Source: Leifsonia shinshuensis (lineage in GTDB: Bacteria > Actinomycetota > Actinomycetes > Actinomycetales > Microbacteriaceae). From it: a stretch of DNA of 64,000 nucleotides. The notes beneath the pieces were generated by a model, which worked only from the letters and a program-made list of their open reading frames with translations, did not search any database and was not told the DNA's origin. Below are positions 41,184 through 49,772 of this stretch, in pieces (the first letter of the stretch is position 1; each line of letters starts with the position of its first letter). Both the position numbers and the translations under genes were made by a program. Location: assembly GCF_013410375.1 (NCBI RefSeq), contig NZ_JACCFL010000001.1, positions 3,224,001-3,288,000 of the forward strand. The letters are read 5' to 3'.

Positions 41184-41732
41184 CTACATCACCGCCATCA
41201 GCAGCACGCCGACCGCCATCCCGGCGACCTCGCCGAGTTCCAGCAGCCCGCGGGCCCCGCGGCGATGCGCGACAGCGGGGCCGGGGTCTTCACCCGGCCG
41301 CTGACCCGCACGCACCATCGTCACCAGCAACCACACGCTGTACGCGACATACCCGGCCACGAACGCGACCGCGATCGCCCCGAGCGACACTCCGTGCGCA
41401 TGCGCCGACGACGCTGCCGACGCCGACGCGCCGCCCCGCGACATCCCCAGCGACATCGCTACCAGCGCCGCCATCGTCACCCCGCCGAGCGCGCGGTGCA
41501 GGCTCATCGGCGCGACCCGTCCCGCCCGGCGCTGCAGCGCGAAGCCCGCCGACGCCAGGGACAGCAGGATGGACAGCAACCCGATCCCCGGCACGGCAGC
41601 GCTCAGCACGCATCCCGCCATCGCGAGCACCATCAGCCCGGCCGACACCCACACGCGCACCGGCCGGGGCGAGCCGAGCAGGCAGCACGCGGAGACCGTG
41701 GAGGCTCCGAGTGCGCCCACGTCGAGCATCAT
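41184..41732 (-). CDS. Polytopic membrane protein coupled to the amine oxidase gene
   Basis: A 182-residue protein with about five hydrophobic helices and several Met and His residues (MLDVGALGASTVSACCLLG, SAHAHGVSLGAIAVAF). Its ATG overlaps the amine oxidase stop (TGATG), so the two are translated together. Met/His-rich membrane proteins beside copper enzymes may help copper supply; this is speculation. No family assigned with certainty. Confidence 0.6.
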   Translation of the reverse strand: MMLDVGALGASTVSACCLLGSPRPVRVWVSAGLMVLAMAGCVLSAAVPGIGLLSILLSLASAGFALQRRAGRVAPMSLHRALGGVTMAALVAMSLGMSRGGASASAASSAHAHGVSLGAIAVAFVAGYVAYSVWLLVTMVRAGQRPGEDPGPAVAHRRGARGLLELGEVAGMAVGVLLMAVM

Positions 41733-43732
41733 CAGTGACCGCAGGTGCAATCGGCGCCGCAGGGACCGGACGCGGCGGCATCAGAGGCAGCGGCACCGGA
41801 AGCAGCAGTCGTGTGGCAGGACGCCGACGCCGACCGCGGCAGATCCAGGGTGGGGTTCCGGTCGAAGAACCCGTACGGCTTGAGCGTGAACCCGGCGTAG
41901 TCGACCGGCATGATCGGCCAGTCCTCCAGGCGCGGGAAGTGAGTGAGGCCGAAGGTGTGCCAGACCACGATGTCCTCGCCGTCGAGCGGGCGGTCCTGCG
42001 CGACGTACGCGGGGAGGCCGGCGCCGCCCGGGTGCAGGTTCACCGCGTACCCGGCCGCCCACAGCTCGGACGGCTCGTACTGCGTCACCCACAGGTGGTG
42101 CGCGGCGAAGCCGGCGCGGCGGCGCTGGTGCGCCTCGTCCGCCGAGAACAGCACCGGCTCCGACGACGGGTGCAGGACGTAGCTGGTCGGGCGGCCGACG
42201 CGGTTGCGGCGGGAGGCGCTGCTGATGGACCAGACCCGGCCCACCGAGCCGTCGGCGTCCCGGACGGCGGAGGACTCCGACGACAGGCGGGTGATGGTCC
42301 GGCCGATCGCGCTCCCCCACGGGTTGCCCTCCGAGATCGGCACGCGTGCGACGTCGATCTCGTCGACCGCGTTGTCGACGCCGTCCACGGTCATGTCGAG
42401 GCGGGCGCAGAACATGTGCTGGTGCACGGGCGCTCCGAGGCCGGGCGCGAGCGGGGTGGAGTACGGGTCGTCGCCGCCGTCGTGGGCGCCGGTGAAGACG
42501 ATGCCGGTCGCCTTGGCCTCCACCTCGAACGTGCCGTCCAGGTAGAAGTAGAAGTAGAAGCCGTAGTCGTAGTTGCCGACGGTCGTGAAGAAGGAGACGA
42601 CCAGGCGGCGCTGGCGGCGGGCCTCCGAGGTGTGGGTGAACTCGTCGGTGTGCTTCCAGAGGATGCCGTAGTCCTCCTCGTGGATGCAGATCGCGTTCTT
42701 GATCGTGCGCGGGCGGCAGAAGTCGTCGGCGACCACGGCGTCCAGGTAGAAGATGTCGCCGAGACAGTCGCAGCCGAGCTCCAGCGAGTTGGCGAGGCGG
42801 CCGAACTGGTACTCGCCGGCGTCGTAGTAGTTCTGCCAGCCGTGGATGGGCGTCGGGTCGGCGTAGTTGACGACCATCTCCGAGATGGACGCCCGGTACA
42901 TGATCGGGCGGCGCTCCTGCTGGTAGGTGAACGCGACGTCGTGGAGGGTGAGCCCCTCGCGGCCGTTGAAGCCGACGCGGAGGTCCCAGTTCTCCCAGCT
43001 CAGCACGCCGTCCCGGTACTCGAAGCTGACGCCCTCCGGCTGGGTGATCTCGATCGGCTTCAGCGATGTGCGCAGCGGGCCGGTGATCTCGGGGTCCAGG
43101 TAGTCGCCGGACTCCTTCGGCACGCTGTCGATCGGGGTCTCGACCAGGCGGATCACCGAGCGGGAGAGGGTGTCGACGTGGGCGACGATGCCGTCGATCG
43201 GGTGCGCCCAGGGCAGGTCGGCCTCGTCGGCCTGGAAGAAGGCGAGCACGCGGAACATCCGGCGGCCCTCCTCGTCGTCGTAGTCGAAGTGCCCGGCGGT
43301 CAGCGGGCAGGTGCGGACCTTGTCGATGTCGTGGACACCGCGCCGGGCGAGGGCGGCGATCCAGGCAGGGTCGGCCTTCACGATCTCGTCGACCAGGCCG
43401 AACTCCTCGTCCAGCACGGGCGCGGTGCCCTCGGTGACCGGGTCCAGCTCGCGGGTGTGGACGACGACGCCGTCGGTGAGGTCGGCGACGGCCTGCGTGA
43501 CGGCGCCGGTCGAGAAGTCGAGCAGCAGGGTCTCCACCTCGCGGTGCAGCGCGGCCGCGCGGTCCGGGTCGAGGACGTCGCGCTTGTGCGGCTCGCGCAG
43601 CAGCACGTAGGTGAAGCGGGTGTGCTCGGTCACGAGCCCGGCCTCGGTGAACACCTCGCGGGCGCGGTCGATCTCGGCTCCGGTGAGCGCGGCGAGCGGG
43701 TGGGAGGTCGCGGTGGGGATCGTGAGGGACAT
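41732..43732 (-). CDS. Copper-containing primary amine oxidase
   Basis: A 666-residue topaquinone enzyme that oxidises primary amines to aldehydes with release of ammonia and peroxide. The cofactor Tyr388 lies in TVGNYD, the catalytic base is Asp304 in NYYDAGEYQFG, and copper ligands are His437 and His439 (PVHQHMF) with the third His in GLTHFPRLEDWP near the end. There is no signal peptide. The last residues form an unusual Cys-rich tail, GPCGADCTCGH, that could bind metal. GAAGGAG precedes the ATG. The divergent TetR gene probably controls it. Confidence 0.9.
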   Translation of the reverse strand: MSLTIPTATSHPLAALTGAEIDRAREVFTEAGLVTEHTRFTYVLLREPHKRDVLDPDRAAALHREVETLLLDFSTGAVTQAVADLTDGVVVHTRELDPVTEGTAPVLDEEFGLVDEIVKADPAWIAALARRGVHDIDKVRTCPLTAGHFDYDDEEGRRMFRVLAFFQADEADLPWAHPIDGIVAHVDTLSRSVIRLVETPIDSVPKESGDYLDPEITGPLRTSLKPIEITQPEGVSFEYRDGVLSWENWDLRVGFNGREGLTLHDVAFTYQQERRPIMYRASISEMVVNYADPTPIHGWQNYYDAGEYQFGRLANSLELGCDCLGDIFYLDAVVADDFCRPRTIKNAICIHEEDYGILWKHTDEFTHTSEARRQRRLVVSFFTTVGNYDYGFYFYFYLDGTFEVEAKATGIVFTGAHDGGDDPYSTPLAPGLGAPVHQHMFCARLDMTVDGVDNAVDEIDVARVPISEGNPWGSAIGRTITRLSSESSAVRDADGSVGRVWSISSASRRNRVGRPTSYVLHPSSEPVLFSADEAHQRRRAGFAAHHLWVTQYEPSELWAAGYAVNLHPGGAGLPAYVAQDRPLDGEDIVVWHTFGLTHFPRLEDWPIMPVDYAGFTLKPYGFFDRNPTLDLPRSASASCHTTAASGAAASDAAASGPCGADCTCGH

Positions 43733-43768
43733 TCCAGAAACTCCTTCGTCGGTGGAATCCGATGGTTA

Positions 43769-43784
43769 TTGACTGTAGCGTCAA
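43769..43784. promoter_or_regulatory. Palindrome between amine oxidase and tetR
   Basis: TTGAC-N6-GTCAA in the 103-bp divergent gap. Each arm could be part of a -35 box on its strand. It is the only clear symmetric element there and the likely TetR operator. Confidence 0.5.
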
Positions 43785-43835
43785 AATCCCCGGATGGGAA
43801 GAGGCCCGGGCGAACGATCGTGCAAGATGGGGTGC

Positions 43836-44468
43836 GTGCCCAAGATCGTCGATCACGACCAGCGCCGCCGCGACATCGTGGACGCCTACCTGCGCGTCCT
43901 CGCGCGCGCCGGCGTCGCCGGGACCCACGGACGGTCGGTGGCGGCCGATCTCGGCGTGGTCCCCGGCACGCTCTGGCACTACTTCGACTCGATCGAGGAG
44001 ATCGCGGAGGCAGCGGCCCAGCGGGGAATCGACCGCACGCTCGAGCGGATCGCGGCGCGCACCGCCGACGCGCGCGGACTCGCCGCCCTGCTCGCGATCG
44101 CGGACGAGATCCTGCCGACCTCCGCGGTGACCCGCGAGGAGGCGCGGGTGGTGGTGGCGTTCTGGGGCCAGGTGCACGCGGGCTCCGACCCGCGCTCGGC
44201 GTTCGGCCGACCCCGGGAGTTCACCGAGCTGACGCGCACGGCGCTGGCGGAGGCGGTGGCCGACGGCGACCTCGTGCCGGCCACCCCGATCGAGCCGCTG
44301 GTGCGCCTGCTCGACTCGGTCTACGCGGGCGAGCAGGTGATCTGGGCGGCGGAGTCGGCGGAGGACGACGTCGACGAGGTGCGCGCGACGTTCGCGATCG
44401 TCGTGCTGCCGTGGCTGGGCGACGCCGAGTCCCCCGCCGCGCGGACGCTGCGGGAGTGGGCGGACTGA
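43836..44468 (+). CDS. TetR family transcriptional regulator
   Basis: A 210-residue TetR regulator starting at GTG 43836 (MPKIVDHDQRRRDIVDAYL when the GTG is read as Met). HTH at ~10-55 with GTHGRSVAADLGVVPGTLWHYF, then a helical ligand domain. Divergent from the amine oxidase gene and probably its repressor, responding to an amine or aldehyde. An in-frame ATG at 43827 is an alternative start. Confidence 0.8.
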   Translation: MPKIVDHDQRRRDIVDAYLRVLARAGVAGTHGRSVAADLGVVPGTLWHYFDSIEEIAEAAAQRGIDRTLERIAARTADARGLAALLAIADEILPTSAVTREEARVVVAFWGQVHAGSDPRSAFGRPREFTELTRTALAEAVADGDLVPATPIEPLVRLLDSVYAGEQVIWAAESAEDDVDEVRATFAIVVLPWLGDAESPAARTLREWAD

Positions 44469-44477
44469 TCGATCGTC

Positions 44478-44527
44478 CCCGGAGTTGTGCACGCGACACA
44501 CCGGGCGGGAGCGTACACAACTCCGGG
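44478..44527. terminator. Hairpin between convergent tetR and aspA
   Basis: CCCGGAGTTGTG at 44478-44489 pairs perfectly with its complement at 44516-44527 (12 bp, 26-nt loop), with some extra pairing outside. It serves both converging transcripts. Confidence 0.6.
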
Positions 44528-44544
44528 AGCGATGGAGGGGCGGC

Positions 44545-45939
44545 TCAGCGGGCGCCGGTGAGGGCGCGGGGGTCGGTGATGGCGTCGTACTCCTCGGCGG
44601 TCAGGAGGCCGCGGCCGACGATGGCGGCGCGCACGTCTCCCCCGGTCTCCAGGGCCTCGTGGGCGATCTGCGCGGCGGTCGTGTAACCGATCCGCGGCGT
44701 CAGGGCCGTCACCAGGCCGACCGAGGACGCGACGCGGGTGCGCAGCAGCTCGGCGTCCGCCTGGATGCCGTCCACGCAGTTCACCCGCAGCGTGCGGCAC
44801 GCATTCGTCAGCCAGGTCAGGCCCTGCAGCAGCGCGTTGGCGATCACCGGCTCGAAAGCGTTGAGCTGGAGCTGGCCGTTGTCGGCGGCCATGGTGATCG
44901 ACACGTCGGCGCCCGCGATCGCGAACGCAACCTGGTTGACCACCTCCGGGATGACCGGGTTGACCTTGCCCGGCATGATCGAGGAGCCCGCCTGGCGCGG
45001 CGGCAGGTGCAACTCGCCGAAACCGAACTGCGGGCCGCTGGACAGCAGCCGCAGGTCGGAGGAGATCTTCGACAGCTTGATCGCGGCGCGCTTGAGCGCC
45101 GCCGAGACGAGCATGAAGACCCCGGTGTCGGAGGTCGCCTCGATCAGGTCGGTCGCGGTCACGAGCGGCAGCCCGGTCAGAGCGGCCAGGTGCCGCACGA
45201 CCGCGGCCGCGTAGCCGGGCGACGCGGTGATCCCCGTGCCGATCGCGGTCGCGCCGAGGTTGATCTCGCCGAGCAGCGGGATGGTCTCGGTCAGCCGGAG
45301 GTTGTCCTCGTCCATCGTCACCGCGAACGCCGTGAACTCCTGGCCGAGCGTCATCGGGACGGCGTCCTGCAGCTGGGTGCGGCCGATCTTCACGTGGTCG
45401 CGGAACTCCACCCCCTTGGCGCGGAACGCCGCCGCGAGCAGCGCGTGCTCGGCGATCAGCCTCCGCAGACCGATCGTGAGCGCGACCTTCACCGCGGTCG
45501 GATACACGTCGTTGGTGCTCTGGCTGCGGTTGACGTGGTCCAGCGGGTGGATGACGTCGTACCTCCCGCGCGGAAGCCCGAGTCGTTCGAGCGCGCGGTT
45601 CGCGATCACCTCGTTCGCGTTCATGTTCGTGGAGGTGCCGGCGCCGCCCTGGATGAGGTCGACCACGAACTGATCGTGCAGAGCGCCCTCCGCGATGTCC
45701 TGGCACGCCTCGTCGATCACGGACGCGACGGACGGCTCCAGTACGCCGATCTCGGCGTTCGCCCGGGCGGCCGCCTGCTTGACCAGCGCGAGCGCGGTCA
45801 CGAGCTCGGGATACGTCCCGATCCCGCGCCCGGAGATCGGGAAGTTCTCGACGGCGCGCTGCGTGTTCGCGCCCCAGTAGGCGTCGGCCGGGACCTCGAC
45901 CGGGCCGAGCGAGTCGTGCTCGGTGCGGGTGGCGGTCAC
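44545..45939 (-). CDS. aspA: Aspartate ammonia-lyase (aspartase)
   Basis: A 464-residue member of the fumarase/aspartase superfamily. Signatures are TSTNMNANEVIANRALERLG, HPLDHVNRSQSTNDV and the flexible catalytic loop GSSIMPGKVNPV. The C-terminal region, QLQLNAFEPVIANALLQG and ACRTLRVNCVDGI, matches aspartases rather than fumarases. It interconverts aspartate with fumarate and ammonia. The GTG at 45939 overlaps the upstream stop by four bases. It ends a five-gene overlapping operon and would feed released aspartate into the TCA cycle; that link is inferred. Confidence 0.85.
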   Translation of the reverse strand: MTATRTEHDSLGPVEVPADAYWGANTQRAVENFPISGRGIGTYPELVTALALVKQAAARANAEIGVLEPSVASVIDEACQDIAEGALHDQFVVDLIQGGAGTSTNMNANEVIANRALERLGLPRGRYDVIHPLDHVNRSQSTNDVYPTAVKVALTIGLRRLIAEHALLAAAFRAKGVEFRDHVKIGRTQLQDAVPMTLGQEFTAFAVTMDEDNLRLTETIPLLGEINLGATAIGTGITASPGYAAAVVRHLAALTGLPLVTATDLIEATSDTGVFMLVSAALKRAAIKLSKISSDLRLLSSGPQFGFGELHLPPRQAGSSIMPGKVNPVIPEVVNQVAFAIAGADVSITMAADNGQLQLNAFEPVIANALLQGLTWLTNACRTLRVNCVDGIQADAELLRTRVASSVGLVTALTPRIGYTTAAQIAHEALETGGDVRAAIVGRGLLTAEEYDAITDPRALTGAR

Positions 45940-47081
45940 GACACGACGTCCACGACGGTCTGGGCGAGAGCGACCGCGGCGTCCCGGAGCGCCTTCTCCG
46001 CGAGCGGACCCACGCACGCGGCGGCGAACTCGGGCTGGTGGTTGGTGGCCGGGAGGCTGCCGACGCCGATGTAGGGGTGGATGGCCGGGACGACCTGCGA
46101 CACGTTGCCCATGTCGGTGGAGGCGCGGTTCATCCGGCCGGCGGCGGAGCTCCCGTCGAAGACCCTTCCCAGCACCTCCGCGTTGGCGCGGTAGAACGCG
46201 AGCGCCCGCTCGTCGTTGCGGAACTCCGAGTACGGCTTGCTCTCCGGGGTGATCGTGAGCGTCGTCCCGGAGGCCAGCGCGCCGGCCTCGAAGCAGCGGT
46301 TCACCTTCTGCTCGATCCGCTCCAGCTCCGCCAGCGTCTCGGCGCGGACGTACCAGCGGCCCTCCGTGCGGTCCGGGATGGCGTTGGGCGCCTGGCCGCC
46401 GACGGTCTGGATGCCGTGGACGCGCGCCGAGTGTGGCAGCTGCTGACGCAGCAGGCCGATGGCGACCTGCGCGACCACGAAGGCGTCGTTGGCGTTGACG
46501 CCCTCCTCCGGGTACGCCCCGGCGTGGGCGGCCTTGCCATCGTAGCGGATGTGCGAGTGCGCGACCGCGAACGGGCGGGCCTCGGCGACGTCCACGGGCC
46601 CGGGGTGCGCCATGAGCGCGAGGTCGAGCCCGGCGAACGCACCGCGGTCGAGCAGCTCGATCTTGCCGCCGCCGCCCTCCTCGGCCGGGGTGCCGTAGAC
46701 CTCGACGGTGATGCCGAGCTCATCGACCAGCGCAGCAAGAGCACCGGCGACGCCGACCGCGATCGCGGCGATCAGGTTGTGACCGCAGGCGTGGCCGAGG
46801 CCGGGGAGCGCGTCGTACTCGGCGCACACGCCGATCCGCACCGGACCGGAGCCGGCGGTGGCCAGGAACGCGGTGTCCAGGCCGAGGTAGGCGGGCGTCA
46901 CGGCGAAGCCGTGGGAGGCCAGCGCCTCCTGCAGGCGGGCGCTGGCGCGGTGCTCGTTCCAGGCGGTCTCGGGGTCGGCGTGCAGGGCCTCGGAGAGGGC
47001 CACGAGCGACGGGAGGTCCGCGTCGACGAGCGCGCGGACGCGGTCCTTCAGCGCCGTCGTTGCGACCGCGACGTCACTCAT
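45936..47081 (-). CDS. M20 family amidohydrolase (AbgB/PaaJ-like)
   Basis: A 381-residue zinc hydrolase of the M20 amidohydrolase subgroup: EYDALPGLGHACGHNLI with the metal Cys-Gly-His, GTPAEEGGGGKIEL with the catalytic Glu pair, and GKAAHAGAYPEEGVNAND in the lid domain. This subgroup cleaves N-acyl or aminobenzoyl-glutamate type amides rather than plain dipeptides. The ATG at 47081 overlaps the DUF1028 gene by eight bases. It may release an amino acid for the aspartase encoded next. Confidence 0.85.
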   Translation of the reverse strand: MSDVAVATTALKDRVRALVDADLPSLVALSEALHADPETAWNEHRASARLQEALASHGFAVTPAYLGLDTAFLATAGSGPVRIGVCAEYDALPGLGHACGHNLIAAIAVGVAGALAALVDELGITVEVYGTPAEEGGGGKIELLDRGAFAGLDLALMAHPGPVDVAEARPFAVAHSHIRYDGKAAHAGAYPEEGVNANDAFVVAQVAIGLLRQQLPHSARVHGIQTVGGQAPNAIPDRTEGRWYVRAETLAELERIEQKVNRCFEAGALASGTTLTITPESKPYSEFRNDERALAFYRANAEVLGRVFDGSSAAGRMNRASTDMGNVSQVVPAIHPYIGVGSLPATNHQPEFAAACVGPLAEKALRDAAVALAQTVVDVVS

Positions 47082-47745
47082 CCCCCGGCACTCCATAACT
47101 CGGCGCGCCGGCCGGCATCAGCCCGCGCGTCACGTATGCGTCCCGCTGCGGCAGCCAGGTCTCCACCAGGATCTCCCCCAGCAGCTCGACCGGGTTGTCC
47201 GCCCAGTCCACGCGGAGATCGGTGACCCGCCAGCCGGCGTCGCGCACGACCGCGACGCCGGCCGAGTGCACCGGACCCTCCTCGCCGCCCGCGGCGATCG
47301 CGGCCTGGAGCGCGGCCAGCAGCCGCACCTCCAGCTCGCCGGAGGACGCCTCGAACGCGTCCACCATGAGCTGCGGCACGTCGTCGCGGGCGAGCATGTT
47401 GCCCGCGGCGACCGCGTGCGGCGACTGCGCCTGGCCGTGGTGGCCGAGCACGTGCGAGCCGGAGTGGATGGCCGAGCGACCCTCGCGGTCGATCACGAGG
47501 AGCTGCCGGTAGTCGATGTCCGGCGTGGAGTCCACGACCCACGCCAGCACCTCCTCCACCGGCCGGCCGTCGCGCAGCCCGTTGATGAGCTGCGGGCCGA
47601 GCCGGGGGTCGGTGATGTTCTGGGAGTGCGCGCCGCCGACCCCGTCAGCGAGGTTCACGCAGCGGGCGGCGACCGCGGGCGACGAGGAGCAGATGGCCGA
47701 GCCGATCGCCCCGGTGTCGTCGACGGCGAGGATGGAGAAGGTCAT
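47074..47745 (-). CDS. DUF1028 family Ntn-hydrolase-like protein
   Basis: A 223-residue DUF1028 protein: MTFSILAVDDTGAIGSAICS at the start and GGAHSQNITDPRLGPQLINGL at ~45-65, then AAGNMLARDDV. The Thr/Ser exposed after the initiator Met fits an N-terminal nucleophile fold. Members usually occur with RidA and amidohydrolases in catabolic operons, as here, and are thought to act on amides. It shares four bases with the upstream ridA stop. Confidence 0.8.
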   Translation of the reverse strand: MTFSILAVDDTGAIGSAICSSSPAVAARCVNLADGVGGAHSQNITDPRLGPQLINGLRDGRPVEEVLAWVVDSTPDIDYRQLLVIDREGRSAIHSGSHVLGHHGQAQSPHAVAAGNMLARDDVPQLMVDAFEASSGELEVRLLAALQAAIAAGGEEGPVHSAGVAVVRDAGWRVTDLRVDWADNPVELLGEILVETWLPQRDAYVTRGLMPAGAPSYGVPGDE

Positions 47746-48182
47746 GCGGCACCTCCCGCCTCGGCGGCCGGCGAGCTGATGACCGCCGTCGCGTCGATCT
47801 CGACCAGCCACTCCGGCCGTGCCAGCGCGGACACCACGATGCCGGTGGAGACCGGGAAGACGCCCTTCAGCCAGCGCCCCACGACCCGGTAGACGGCCTC
47901 CCGGTAGCGCGGGTCGATGATGTAGATGACCACCTTGACGATGTCCTCGAGGCTCGATCCGGCCTCCTCCAGCAGCATCGCGATGTTCGCCATCGCCTTC
48001 TCGGCCTGCGCCTCGACGTCGCCGACGCCGACCGACTCGCGGGTCTCCAGGTCCTGGCCGATCTGGCCGCGCAGGTAGACGACGCCGTTCGCGACGACGG
48101 CCTGGCAGAGGTCGTTGTCGAGGTTCTGCTCGGGGTAGGTGTCCTTGGTGTTGAACGGGCGGATGCGGGTGTGGGTCGGCAT
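47742..48182 (-). CDS. RidA/YjgF family enamine-imine deaminase
   Basis: A 146-residue RidA-family protein: GVVYLRGQIGQDLETRE, AQAEKAMANIAMLLEEAGSSLEDIVKVVIYI and ALARPEWLVEIDATAV. RidA proteins hydrolyse reactive enamine/imine intermediates; divergent ones like this serve specific pathways. The usual catalytic Arg near the C-terminus (the -RxxV/I-E motif) appears as ARPEWLVEI. Its ATG overlaps the monooxygenase stop by one base. Confidence 0.8.
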   Translation of the reverse strand: MPTHTRIRPFNTKDTYPEQNLDNDLCQAVVANGVVYLRGQIGQDLETRESVGVGDVEAQAEKAMANIAMLLEEAGSSLEDIVKVVIYIIDPRYREAVYRVVGRWLKGVFPVSTGIVVSALARPEWLVEIDATAVISSPAAEAGGAA

Positions 48183-49459
48183 CAGACGGCTGCTCCTTCC
48201 GCCGCGACCGCGGCGTTCTCGTACGACAGGTAGGTGCGCTGGATCTGGATCTGGTCGGCGATGTAGCCGGCGTCGTGCCAGACGCCCCAGATGAAGCTGG
48301 AGCCGCGGCGCGACTGCCACGGCAGGCCCAGGAAGTAGACGCCGCGCTCGGCGGAGACGCCGCGCTGGTGCACGGGCCGGCCCGCCGCGTCCAGGGCGTC
48401 CACCTGCAGCCAGCCGTAGTCGACGCCGAAGCCGGTCGCCCAGACGATGGAGGTGATGCCCGCGGCGGCGAGGTCGAGCTCGGTGACGGGGTCGGTCACG
48501 CACGCGGGGTCGGGGCCGAGGATGCGCGCCTCCGGCTCCTCGGGGAGGTCGAGGCCGTTGCGCTCGATGTAGGCGTCCGCCTCGTCGAGCACGGAGAGGT
48601 AGTTGGCGTCGCCGGCGTGGATGTTGGCGGCCAGGTCACCGCCGAACCGGATCACCCCGTCGGCGTAGTCCTGCGTGCGGCCGACGAGCGTGATGCCGCT
48701 CTCGGCGAGCTCGCGGAAGTCGACGGTGCGGCCGCCGCGGGCGCCGCTGACCGCGATGGTCACGTGCTCGGCGCCGGCGGCGGGGGCGGAGGCCTCCCAC
48801 TTGCCGAGGACGCCCAGCCACCACACGTTGTCACGGCCGCGGTAGCGGCGCGGCGGCCGGTCGTGCGGGCCGACGGAGAGGTGCACCTGGCGGCCGGCGC
48901 GGCGCAGCTCGTCGGCGATCTGCACGCCGGAGGAGCCGGCGCCGACGACGAGCACGCCGCCCTCCGGGAGCTGGGCGGGGTTGCGGTAGTCGCTGGAGTG
49001 CAGCTGCTCGACGCCCGCGTCGGCCGGGATGACGGTGGGGATGACCGGCTTCTGGAACGGGCCGGTCGCGGCGACGACGTAGCGGGCCGTGTAGGAGCCG
49101 TCGGTGGTCTCCACCCGGAACCCGGGAGCGCCGTCGTTGCGGCGGACCGACAGCACCTCCACCCCGCTGCGGATCGGCGCGTTCGTCATCGCGGCGTAGG
49201 CGACGAAGTAGTCGGCGACGCGCTCCTTGGGGGCGAAGCCGTCCGGGTCGACGTCGTCGAACTCCAGTCCGGGGAAGCGGTCGTGCCAGGCGGGGCCGTT
49301 GGCGACGAGGGAGTCCCAGCGGCCCGAGCGCCAGCGCTCGGCGATGCGGCCGCGCTCCAGCACGAGATGCGGGATGCCGCGCTCGGTCAGGTGGGCGCTC
49401 ATCGCCACACCGGCCTGTCCCGCGCCGACGACGAGGACCTCGATTTCCTGGCTCGACAT
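48182..49459 (-). CDS. NAD(P)/FAD-dependent flavoprotein monooxygenase (CzcO-like)
   Basis: A 425-residue flavoprotein with two dinucleotide folds: VVGAGQAGVAMSAHL at the N-terminus (FAD) and VVGAGSSGVQIADEL at ~175 (NADPH). RWRSGRWDSL and the C-terminal WATGFGVDYGWL are typical of CzcO/FMO-like enzymes that oxygenate N or C atoms. First gene of the five-gene operon; AAGGAG precedes the ATG at 49459. It probably initiates breakdown of the nitrogen compound handled by this locus. Confidence 0.85.
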   Translation of the reverse strand: MSSQEIEVLVVGAGQAGVAMSAHLTERGIPHLVLERGRIAERWRSGRWDSLVANGPAWHDRFPGLEFDDVDPDGFAPKERVADYFVAYAAMTNAPIRSGVEVLSVRRNDGAPGFRVETTDGSYTARYVVAATGPFQKPVIPTVIPADAGVEQLHSSDYRNPAQLPEGGVLVVGAGSSGVQIADELRRAGRQVHLSVGPHDRPPRRYRGRDNVWWLGVLGKWEASAPAAGAEHVTIAVSGARGGRTVDFRELAESGITLVGRTQDYADGVIRFGGDLAANIHAGDANYLSVLDEADAYIERNGLDLPEEPEARILGPDPACVTDPVTELDLAAAGITSIVWATGFGVDYGWLQVDALDAAGRPVHQRGVSAERGVYFLGLPWQSRRGSSFIWGVWHDAGYIADQIQIQRTYLSYENAAVAAEGAAV

Positions 49460-49573
49460 GCTGATCTCCTTCGCTGATCCGTGAGCGGTCGGTGTGCTCC
49501 GCGGATGTCTGGCCATTGTCAGCAGGTCCCGGCGAATCTGTAAAACAATGAGAATCGGAGAATTGGATCAGCT

Positions 49574-49660
49574 GAAGTGATGCTTCGCGTGCGTTTCGCG
49601 CGCGTGAACTTCCCATTTCGGGATCGCCGCGCACTGAGCCGAACGCTGCTTCATCACTTC
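49574..49660. promoter_or_regulatory. Two copies of a CATCACTTC motif in the divergent promoter region
   Basis: GAAGTGATG (complement of the motif) at 49574-49582, within the palindrome GAAG-TGATG-CTTC, and CATCACTTC at 49652-49660 followed by GCGCG. The same 9-mer occurs at 57632-57640 beside the lysR gene. They lie in the ~310-bp gap between the monooxygenase operon and the aldehyde dehydrogenase operon and may be LysR binding sites. Confidence 0.45.
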
Positions 49661-49772
49661 GCGCGATGCACTTCAACGCTTTTCAACGCTCGTTTCGATG
49701 CACACGACGTGCGTACTCTGCGAAGACCACGGCGGGAGGTTCCCGGCCGTGGCGAACGGAGGAGAGCCCCGC

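Noticed and set aside
40958..44686. A 1242-codon plus-strand open frame
   Set aside because: It runs antisense through the amine oxidase and other genes and is a by-product of high GC content.
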